A stretch of DNA of 29,335 bases from Clostridia bacterium BRH_c25 (GTDB lineage: Bacteria; Bacillota_A; Clostridia; Lutisporales; Lutisporaceae). Both the position numbers and the translations under genes were made by a program. Shown here piece by piece: positions 23,558 through 29,335 of the stretch. The notes under the pieces were generated by a model that was given only the letters and a program-made list of their open reading frames with translations, did no database searches and was not told where the DNA came from. The DNA is taken from assembly GCA_001515955.1 (NCBI GenBank), contig LOES01000172.1, positions 1 through 29,335 of the forward strand, given 5' to 3'. Numbering within the stretch: position 1 is the first letter of the stretch; each line of letters begins with the position of its first letter.

Positions 23558-24478
23558 TTACTGCCTCCCGTCGATTTTGTTAATATATTCTTCCTGCTTT
23601 TTCCCGAAGCTTCCGCCAAAGACATGTACCACCAAACCTGTCATCAAAAGCAAAGCTCCTATTATCTGATGCAGCGAGAATGCTTCCCCCAGAAATAGAG
23701 CAGCACTGCTCATACCTACCACCGGAACCAGTAGAGCAAAAGGGGAAACCACAGCAGCAGGATAGCGTGAAAGCAGCTTTCCCCACAGACCATAGCCACC
23801 CAGAGTGGCAAAATAAGCCAGATATATTATACAGGCCACCGTAGTCCCTGTGACAGAATTCCATGCCTCCTGCCATGCTGCAGGACCTTCTATGAATAGG
23901 GACAAAAGTGCCAAAGGCAGGATAGCCACTGCACCTGCCCAGACTACCAGGGCTAACATGGAAAAAGGAGGAACCCCCTGAGTAGCACGGCGCATGATAA
24001 CATTGCCGGCACCCCAGCTGGCAGCTCCAGTCAGGGTAAGCCAGAAGCCGATTGCCGTCATGCTGCTTCCTTGCTGGGTAGCTATGACAGCCATACCAAC
24101 CGCGGCTATTATAAGACCGGCCAAGTGATTCCAATGCCACCGCTCCCCTATCAGCAGGACGGCAATCACCAATGTGAAGAATGCCTGTGACTGATGTATC
24201 AAAGAAGCCAGACCTGCAGGCATACCCAGCTTGATTCCCATAAAGAGAAAGGCAAACTGCCCTACGTTAATTGTCAATCCCAGAGCAATGAGCCACCGCC
24301 AGGCTACCGGCGGCCTGGGCAGAAAAAATATTGCCGGAAGGCAGACAACAGCAAAGCGGACAGCCGCCAGCAGCAGCGGCGGCATATTCCCCAATCCCAC
24401 CTTAATGGCAGTAAAGTTTAATCCCCAAAGAACAACTACAGCTAATCCCATACCTATATCACGTCTGCTCAATTGCAT
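23558..24478 (-). CDS. eamA: EamA/DMT-superfamily exporter, close to E. coli EamA (cysteine/O-acetylserine exporter)
   Basis: The 306-residue protein has ten membrane segments in two EamA repeats. The N-terminus (VVVLWGLNFTAIKVGLGNMPP), the stretch FAFLFMGIKLGMPAGLASL and the C-terminal LLVPVVGMSSAALFLGE closely follow E. coli EamA (YdeD), an inner-membrane exporter of O-acetylserine and cysteine pathway metabolites. AGGAG precedes the ATG at 24478. Three of four 60-base lines sampled in this gene are 55-63% GC and one is 43%, while a degV line next door is about 33%. The protein resembles proteobacterial members and two 21-bp direct repeats flank the segment. Horizontal acquisition is likely. 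The substrate in this host is inferred from similarity. Confidence 0.9.
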   Translation of the reverse strand: MQLSRRDIGMGLAVVVLWGLNFTAIKVGLGNMPPLLLAAVRFAVVCLPAIFFLPRPPVAWRWLIALGLTINVGQFAFLFMGIKLGMPAGLASLIHQSQAFFTLVIAVLLIGERWHWNHLAGLIIAAVGMAVIATQQGSSMTAIGFWLTLTGAASWGAGNVIMRRATQGVPPFSMLALVVWAGAVAILPLALLSLFIEGPAAWQEAWNSVTGTTVACIIYLAYFATLGGYGLWGKLLSRYPAAVVSPFALLVPVVGMSSAALFLGEAFSLHQIIGALLLMTGLVVHVFGGSFGKKQEEYINKIDGRQ

Positions 24479-24487
24479 AATCTCCTA

Positions 24488-24508
24488 ACTATATGTTTCG
24501 CACTAAAT
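24488..24508. repeat. 21-bp direct repeat, copy 2, also half of an inverted repeat
   Basis: Perfect match to 23436-23456. It starts 10 bp upstream of the eamA ATG. Its part GTTTCGCACTA (24495-24505) is also inverted as TAGTGCGAAAC at 24528-24538, an 11-bp perfect inverted repeat with a 22-bp spacer. Confidence 0.9.
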
Positions 24509-24752
24509 CCATTACATAATAGTTCAATAGTGCGAAACGTTTTCATTGATGTTATAAATCGCGGCTATTCTATGTAATCTTCTTTGTGCGATTTATATAT
24601 TAGAATATACTCCTTAATCATATGTTAATAATGTTATCAGATATTTACAAGCAATATATTTCGCAAAAGCCATTTTATTCACAGGATTATCATATAGAAG
24701 AAATATCTTTTGTGAATCGTATATGATTGTCGCACAATAATAACCAATGTGT
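24509..24752. other. Gene-free gap rich in inverted repeats
   Basis: The 339 bases between the eamA start and the UvrC-like start hold no credible gene. They contain several perfect inverted repeats: GTTTCGCACTA/TAGTGCGAAAC (24495-24538), TATAAATCGC/GCGATTTATA (24553-24562 and 24588-24597), and ATTCACA/TGTGAAT (24677-24683 and 24711-24717). CGCA-centred motifs recur (TTTCGCAAAAG near 24660, TTGTCGCACAA near 24728). They may be regulatory sites, a structured RNA or the remains of a mobile element. Confidence 0.55.
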
Positions 24753-24781
24753 TTGCCCCTTTAATTATGATAAAATATAGT
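24753..24781 (+). promoter_or_regulatory. Promoter of the UvrC-like gene
   Basis: TTGCCC (24753-24758) and TATAGT (24776-24781) are spaced by 17 bp. They lie inside the longest possible reading frame, which argues for the internal GTG start at 24818. Confidence 0.6.
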
Positions 24782-24817
24782 AGCAAGCAAGGCTTGGGTT
24801 GGGTTGGTGAAAATGCA

Positions 24818-25900
24818 GTGAACTTAAAAGATAAAATTAAAAAACTCCCTTCTTGTCCAGGAGTATATCTTATGAAGGATTCTCTTGGCAGTGTAATTTA
24901 TGTTGGGAAATCAAAAAATCTGAAAAGCAGGGTCGGATCATATTTTCAGGATTCAAAAGCACATCCGCCAAAGGTTGTAAAATTAGTCAAGAATCTGAAA
25001 GACTTCGACTATATACTTACTGATACGGAATTTGAAGCACTTATGCTGGAATGCAAATTGATAAAACAGATAAAACCTGTTTATAACAGATTATTGAAGA
25101 GTCCCAGGTCTTATTCTTATATAAAAATAAGAATAAACGGACCATATCCTGTTATTGAAATTTCTGAAGAATCTGATAGGAGTGATGGGAATCTGTATTT
25201 TGGGCCGTATACAAACAGGAATACCGTAGAAAGAGGCCTGCAAGGCATAAAAGAATGCTGCAGGATACTCTGCTCCGGCAGCCCTCAAAAAGCTTCACCC
25301 TGCTTGAATTATTCCTTGGGCTTGTGTATTGGCATGTGTTTGGATAGTACACCCGGAGAGCAGTACCTTGCTATACTTGATAAAATAGTAAAATTACTCA
25401 GTGGAACAAACAAAAGTATTATTGAAACAATGGAAAACAGTATGAATATGGCCTCAGAGAAGCTTGATTTTGAAAGTGCTGCCAAGTATAGGGATTACAT
25501 AAGTGCAGTTAACTATCTGATCAGTAAGATTAAGGTTATAGAATATACAAAAGAGAATAAAAATATTGTTGTAATTGAGCCAATAAGCGATGACAGCATT
25601 AAAGCGTTCCTTATAAAGGGAAATAAAGTACTCTTTTGTGAAAAGTATACAATAAAGGATTATGGTTATGAAAAAATAAAGACTACTCTCAAAGCCAATA
25701 TTTTAACTTACTTCAAGAATAAGGCCCTACGCAGCCCCCTGGAAATTGGAAGAGAAGAAATCGATGAAGCTCAGATAATCTACAGTTACTTAAACAGCAA
25801 ATCCAGCAGCTGCAAGCATGCCATAATTTCAGAAAGGCGGCTGGATGCTTCAAACAATAGAAGGCTTGATAATGCAATTGATAAATTGCTTTATGTATAA
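24818..25900 (+). CDS. UvrC-like GIY-YIG nuclease lacking the C-terminal RNase H-like nuclease domain
   Basis: The GTG at 24818 is chosen because the product then starts MNLKDKIKKLPSCPGVYLMKD like UvrC, a promoter covers the upstream part of the frame, and GGTGA lies about 7-10 nt before. The 360-residue protein has a GIY-YIG domain (about 10-95: GVY 15-17, IYVGKSKNLKSR 27-38, EALMLECKLIKQIKPVYN) and the cysteine-containing middle region. A UVR motif (ASEKLDFESAAKYRDY) follows, for contact with UvrB. It ends at about residue 360, where UvrC would continue with the RNase H-like 5'-incision domain and helix-hairpin-helix. This resembles Cho but includes the UVR motif. It probably makes only the 3' incision in nucleotide excision repair, or has a divergent role. 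The stop is clean, with no remnant seen after it. Confidence 0.87.
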   Translation: MNLKDKIKKLPSCPGVYLMKDSLGSVIYVGKSKNLKSRVGSYFQDSKAHPPKVVKLVKNLKDFDYILTDTEFEALMLECKLIKQIKPVYNRLLKSPRSYSYIKIRINGPYPVIEISEESDRSDGNLYFGPYTNRNTVERGLQGIKECCRILCSGSPQKASPCLNYSLGLCIGMCLDSTPGEQYLAILDKIVKLLSGTNKSIIETMENSMNMASEKLDFESAAKYRDYISAVNYLISKIKVIEYTKENKNIVVIEPISDDSIKAFLIKGNKVLFCEKYTIKDYGYEKIKTTLKANILTYFKNKALRSPLEIGREEIDEAQIIYSYLNSKSSSCKHAIISERRLDASNNRRLDNAIDKLLYV

Positions 25901-25920
25901 CAGGAGATCATTAAGATAAA

Positions 25921-25991
25921 TGCCAGGTATCATAGTTCTTCGGTTATTCTGCACTCGAATCTCAATAACCGGTTAGCGTTGATACCTGGCA
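25921..25991 (-). terminator. Two-tier hairpin, terminator of the ribokinase operon
   Basis: TGCCAGGTATCA (25921-25932) pairs with TGATACCTGGCA (25980-25991), and CGGTTATT (25941-25948) pairs with AATAACCG (25964-25971) inside it. On the minus strand the stem is followed by TTTATCTTAA. It separates the convergent UvrC-like and PfkB genes. Confidence 0.65.
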
Positions 25992-25996
25992 GCCAT

Positions 25997-26896
25997 CTAT
26001 TTGTCATGGGCAATAATAAATTCCTCAACCTCTTTAAAGGATGGTATTGAACATGCTGCTCCCAATCTGGATACGGCTATCGATGCCGCAGCAGATGAAT
26101 ATTTCAGTGAAGCCTTTATATCCATGGCTTTTGCCGCAGAAGCTATAAAATAGCCCGTAAAGGTATCTCCTGCAGCAGTTGTATCAACTACAACACTTTT
26201 ATAGATCTTCTGATATTCACGCCTGTCTTTGTCGGCATATGTGGATCCACGCTCACCCAAGGTCAACATGATTTTCATTTCAGAGTACTTTTCCAGCAGA
26301 GAGTCCAGGATATGATCGGGATTACTCTCCCCTGTCAATTGCTCTCCCTCAACTTCATTTAACATAAGCGTATCAACGTAATTGATAGGATACTCCTGCA
26401 GCTTCCGGTTTGCAGGGGAAGGGTTGAAATATATCTTCATACCTTTTTTGTATGCCATTTCCATAATATACTTTATAGATGATATCTCATTCTGCAACAG
26501 CACTATATCTCCGGTGCTGAAATTCTCCAGCACTCTGTCAACAAACTCCTCTTCAATCTGTTGGTTGGTTCCGCCATATAACACAATGCTGTTTTGCCCG
26601 TTCATATCCACCTGTATTATTGCATGCCCGCTTGACCCTGTAAGTATCTCAATATAATCCGTATTCACACCGTTGCTGTCAAGCACCCCCTTAAGCATAG
26701 AACTATCGGCTTTTCCGACAGCACCTGCATGAAAGGTCTTTGCTCCGGCCTTGGCAAGAGCTATGGATTGGTTTAGCCCTTTTCCCCCAGTTGTAATTGT
26801 AAGCTTATTGGAGGAAATAGTTTCGCCTGGTAATACCAGGTGTTCTACCCCATATACATAGTCCACATTCAGGGAACCAAAATTCAATATTTTCAT
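25997..26896 (-). CDS. PfkB-family carbohydrate kinase, ribokinase-like
   Basis: The ATG at 26896 is used because GGAG ends 8 nt upstream; a GTG 9 bp earlier overlaps that site. The 299-residue cytoplasmic protein has the N-terminal PfkB substrate region (FGSLNVDYVYGVEHLVLPGET, TTGGKGLNQSIALAKAG) and the C-terminal signature DTTAAGDTFTGYF, whose second Asp is the catalytic base. GGKGLNQ closely matches the GGKGANQ of ribokinases. The gene follows an ADP-ribosylglycohydrolase-family gene by 16 bp. Ribosyl units released by the upstream enzymes could be phosphorylated here to a ribose phosphate. The exact sugar is not settled. Confidence 0.9.
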   Translation of the reverse strand: MKILNFGSLNVDYVYGVEHLVLPGETISSNKLTITTGGKGLNQSIALAKAGAKTFHAGAVGKADSSMLKGVLDSNGVNTDYIEILTGSSGHAIIQVDMNGQNSIVLYGGTNQQIEEEFVDRVLENFSTGDIVLLQNEISSIKYIMEMAYKKGMKIYFNPSPANRKLQEYPINYVDTLMLNEVEGEQLTGESNPDHILDSLLEKYSEMKIMLTLGERGSTYADKDRREYQKIYKSVVVDTTAAGDTFTGYFIASAAKAMDIKASLKYSSAAASIAVSRLGAACSIPSFKEVEEFIIAHDK

Positions 26897-26912
26897 TGAA
26901 ATCACTCCAATT

Positions 26913-27896
26913 TTAGATCAATTCAGCAAGCTGCTCACCAATCTTAATCAAGTCAATGCCCTTGGTAAAAGTAAGACAAGTACCCGATGGGAAGCGTGTC
27001 TTCTCCACCCAGTGGGCAGGGATTGCATCCACACCGTATTTTGCACCTAATATAGCACCGGCAACGGCTCCTATGGTATCTGCGTCCCGGGCAAAGTTAC
27101 CGGCTACAATTACGCCCTTCTTGAATTCACTGTTTGCCAGCTTCAGACATGCGAAGGCAGATGGGATTGCCTCTGCAGTAGTTGCCCAGGTACTTGCCCT
27201 CAGTGTATCATGGAGCGGCATCCATGCATCAATTATTGAGCCCTTTGCCTTCTCCACAATATCAAAGGCTGTGTTCATTGATGCATACAACCATGAATCC
27301 TTCGGAATAACCTTCATGGCGGCAGCAATTATTTCGTTCATAGTACCGTCTGCCATAGCAATGGCCACTGCAGCAGCAACAGCCTGCGCTCCCCATATAC
27401 CCTCTGCATAATGACTGATGGAAGCATCTATCTCCGCCATTGCAGCAGCACGCTCAGGATCACCGGCACAGATGACGCCCACAGGAGCGATACGCATTGC
27501 AGAGCCGTCGCTCATGTGGAAGGTACTGAACTTTCCGGATTCCGGCGGGCGGATTCCTCGTCGGAGATTGTTGGCGGCAGAGACTTCGCTTGCTCCTCCG
27601 CGCTTAAACTCATCCTGCACCACAACATCCTCAAACCAAGCTTTTACAACATCCTCTGTCGTCAGCCTGCCTTTGCAGCTTATCAGAGTTTTTGCCGTAA
27701 GTAATGCAAATTCTGTATCATCAGTGCTCCAAGAGGCACCACTGTTGAAATCGGTAGTAATACCGTAGTTTTCTCTGTTACTCTGCATTCTTGAGGCATC
27801 ACCAAAGGAATCCCCAATGGCAAGGCCGCAAATGCATCCGACTGCCTTGCTCCTGGCAAGGTTTTTGTTTTCTCTTAATTCACCTGTTGTTATCAT
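26913..27896 (-). CDS. ADP-ribosylglycohydrolase (ARH/DraG) family protein
   Basis: The ATG at 27896 is preceded by GGAGG at 6 nt. The 327-residue all-helical protein begins GCICGLAIGDSFGDASRM and carries the metal-binding residues of the family. The first group is STDDTEFALL (near residue 57) and the second is NFARDADTIGAVAGAILG (near 270-285), so the two-magnesium site looks intact. The family cleaves N- or O-glycosidic bonds to ADP-ribose; some members act on free ribosyl compounds. The gene lies 16 bp after another family member and just before a ribokinase-like gene, which suggests catabolism of a ribosylated compound rather than reversal of a protein modification. No ADP-ribosyltransferase gene is present in the window. 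Confidence 0.9.
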   Translation of the reverse strand: MITTGELRENKNLARSKAVGCICGLAIGDSFGDASRMQSNRENYGITTDFNSGASWSTDDTEFALLTAKTLISCKGRLTTEDVVKAWFEDVVVQDEFKRGGASEVSAANNLRRGIRPPESGKFSTFHMSDGSAMRIAPVGVICAGDPERAAAMAEIDASISHYAEGIWGAQAVAAAVAIAMADGTMNEIIAAAMKVIPKDSWLYASMNTAFDIVEKAKGSIIDAWMPLHDTLRASTWATTAEAIPSAFACLKLANSEFKKGVIVAGNFARDADTIGAVAGAILGAKYGVDAIPAHWVEKTRFPSGTCLTFTKGIDLIKIGEQLAELI

Positions 27897-27912
27897 GTTT
27901 TTCCTCCTTGAA

Positions 27913-29335
27913 CTAAAGTTCTTCTATTGATAAATTGCCGAAACCGCTTCTACCAAGCTCATACATGGCATAACCCGCCATCCCATAGTCATGGGTATTG
28001 TCATGCACCTGCAGCAGCTGCCTGCCGTCTGCAAAGAGAGTCAGCATATCACCTTGCACTACTAATTTTACGGAATATTCTCTTTCATATTCCCAATCAA
28101 AGGGGCAAACCGCCAATTTCTTCATACCGTTATTATTGCAGAGTATGGCAACACCATCAGAAGTAAACCCAGCATAATAGCCTCGCAGTGCGCCTTGTAC
28201 CCTTGCGGAAACCAGATGGCTTTTACCTGTGTGAGGTGTTATTTTTCCGGTAACTTTCACATCCCTCATAAAGTAATTACCTGTCATTGCTTCTGCATGA
28301 TCAAGGCACATCGCTTCCATCACGCCCTGTTCTATCTCCCACGCACCGTGGTTGTGGGAAAAGGGAGTAATAGACGCAAACTCTTTCTTCTGCTTTGAAA
28401 TATCTATTATGTAGCTTGCCTTTCCGGTGATGGAGAAATCATCTATATATAAGCAGCCAAAATCCTTGTTCTTCGCAGGAGAATTGGCCTCAAAAATCAG
28501 CCCTACCTCATCTGTCATTGCACCGTCCAGCTCCGGAATGGTAAAGGTTATATTATTCCAGCCGGCTTCTTTTATGACCATTCCCCCCAGCAGAATATCC
28601 TGCTTGCTTGAGGAATTGCGCACATATGGGTTCAAAATGATGCTTTCGCCGCTGTAGCGGTCGGCATAGACCATCATGGAAACAGTCTGCCCCGGATAAG
28701 CCGTTGGAGAAAATACAGGCATATACCGCTCATCGTCGAAGTCCTCCCGCCGGTAGAAGGGCTTATAATAAATCTTGCATTTCTGCCCTCTGGACATACG
28801 GTCAAAAAGTATTTCTGCCGACCCGGTACCGCTGTATGCCCTCTCTGTTGAATGCCGTAATGAACAACCTATTTGATTGGAAAGCCTCAGATTGTGAGTG
28901 GAGCCGGGAAGTTCAAAGTCAAAGTGGATTTCCCCCGCCTTCACGCTTTCTGCAAGGCTCCCGGGTGCGGCTTCCCCTGCCAACCGGTAACCCAATAGAG
29001 CAAGCTCTTTTGTATAGGTAGGGATATCCAGAATATTAAGATAGCCGGATATCCCGGAAAGTACTACGCTGTCATTGATTGGGCCGCGATAATGAGGTGC
29101 AATTCCCTCAAGACCACATGCGACACCCATTATAGTGCCTACATTTCCCGCATTGCAGTCGGTATCCCAGCCGCACATCGTTGCAATCTCAATGCTGCGG
29201 TTGAAGTCTTTGCCGTACAGCATGGAAAGCACACACACACCGGCATTGGGAATTATATGGCATACTCCGGTATATTTATCATAGCCCCAATTGTCCTGCA
29301 AATATTTGAGGCAAAGACGGAAGTCCCCGGGATTT
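27913..29335 (-). CDS. ADP-ribosylglycohydrolase-family protein fused to beta-sandwich domains, N-terminus outside the window
   Basis: The frame is open to the right edge (the visible part starts NPGDFRLCLKYLQDNWGYD), so the N-terminal part is missing; 474 codons including the stop are visible. The first 100 or so residues are the end of an ARH domain with the metal site C-G-W-D-T-D-C-N-A-G-N and GTIMGVACGL. Next comes a region of about 170 residues rich in beta strands with GWNNITFTIPELDG and FGCLYIDDFSITG, like a carbohydrate-binding galactose-binding fold. The last 140 residues (GNYFMRDVKVTGKITPHTG to GRSGFGNLSIEEL) resemble a concanavalin/LamG-like or DUF1080-like jelly roll. Fusion of ARH to such domains suggests a soluble glycosidic substrate. 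Location in the cell cannot be judged without the N-terminus. Confidence 0.82.
   Translation of the reverse strand, partial: NPGDFRLCLKYLQDNWGYDKYTGVCHIIPNAGVCVLSMLYGKDFNRSIEIATMCGWDTDCNAGNVGTIMGVACGLEGIAPHYRGPINDSVVLSGISGYLNILDIPTYTKELALLGYRLAGEAAPGSLAESVKAGEIHFDFELPGSTHNLRLSNQIGCSLRHSTERAYSGTGSAEILFDRMSRGQKCKIYYKPFYRREDFDDERYMPVFSPTAYPGQTVSMMVYADRYSGESIILNPYVRNSSSKQDILLGGMVIKEAGWNNITFTIPELDGAMTDEVGLIFEANSPAKNKDFGCLYIDDFSITGKASYIIDISKQKKEFASITPFSHNHGAWEIEQGVMEAMCLDHAEAMTGNYFMRDVKVTGKITPHTGKSHLVSARVQGALRGYYAGFTSDGVAILCNNNGMKKLAVCPFDWEYEREYSVKLVVQGDMLTLFADGRQLLQVHDNTHDYGMAGYAMYELGRSGFGNLSIEEL

Noticed and set aside
23580..24140. 186-codon minus-strand frame within eamA
   Set aside because: It is a high-GC shadow frame of eamA; its composition (many Cys, Ser, Gly) is not protein-like.

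Overview
The window looks like chromosomal DNA of a low-GC Firmicute, most likely in the Clostridia. Most genes are AT-rich (about 35-40% GC) and have strong GGAGG-type ribosome binding sites at 7-8 bases. The gene families (YesM/YesN two-component pair, PRD/BglG regulator with a PTS, DegV, VanR/VanS-like pair, PfkB kinase) fit that group. This assignment is inference from content; no rRNA or tRNA gene is present to anchor it.

Layout, left to right. (1) 1-930: the 5' end of an ABC export operon on the minus strand (ATPase plus the start of an FtsX-type permease). Its consensus promoter is overlapped by two TetR-type palindromes exactly 42 bp apart. (2) 1005-2434: a TnpB-only IS200/IS605-type element with an intact RuvC triad, a promoter, recognisable ends (TTAC / TCAA) and a probable omega-RNA scaffold at its right end. 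(3) 2497-3264: a class A beta-lactamase-fold serine hydrolase. (4) 8402-3315, minus: a PTS operon: PRD regulator, EIIA, a frameshifted small gene, EIIB, a UlaA/SgaT-type EIIC and a SIS-domain protein. (5) 8675-9331, minus: a Qnr-sized pentapeptide-repeat protein. (6) 9489-12012, plus: a YesM/YesN-type two-component pair, convergent with a minus-strand operon (16891-12015) for a binding-protein ABC transporter of the Fe3+/hexose-phosphate (AfuABC/FbpABC) type that ends in a Cof-type HAD phosphatase. (7) 19695-17037, minus: an OmpR-type response regulator and a six-TM histidine kinase. (8) 19820-20133: a non-coding, long imperfect inverted-repeat element. (9) 20142-22484: a YoaP-like acetyltransferase/thioredoxin-fold fusion and a lipoprotein M28 peptidase. 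(10) 22557-25900: a DegV protein; a GC-rich EamA exporter gene whose segment lies between two perfect 21-bp direct repeats; an inverted-repeat-rich gap; and a UvrC-like protein lacking the C-terminal nuclease half. (11) 29335-25997, minus: two ADP-ribosylglycohydrolase-family genes (the first fused to beta-sandwich domains and running off the window) followed by a ribokinase-type PfkB kinase.

How genes may work together. The PTS operon carries its own PTS-controlled regulator and ends in a SIS protein, so it probably handles a sugar phosphate other than ascorbate. The ABC operon pairs an AfuA-like binding protein with a sugar-phosphatase-type HAD and sits tail-to-tail with a YesM/YesN pair, which fits sensing, import and dephosphorylation of an extracellular phosphorylated compound. 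The ribosylglycohydrolase/ribokinase operon fits release of a ribosyl unit followed by phosphorylation. These are inferences from family and context.

No CRISPR array, tRNA, rRNA or phage structural gene was seen. The observations I rate highest are the 21-bp direct repeats around the GC-rich eamA segment, the ribosylglycohydrolase cluster, and the TnpB element with its predicted guide.
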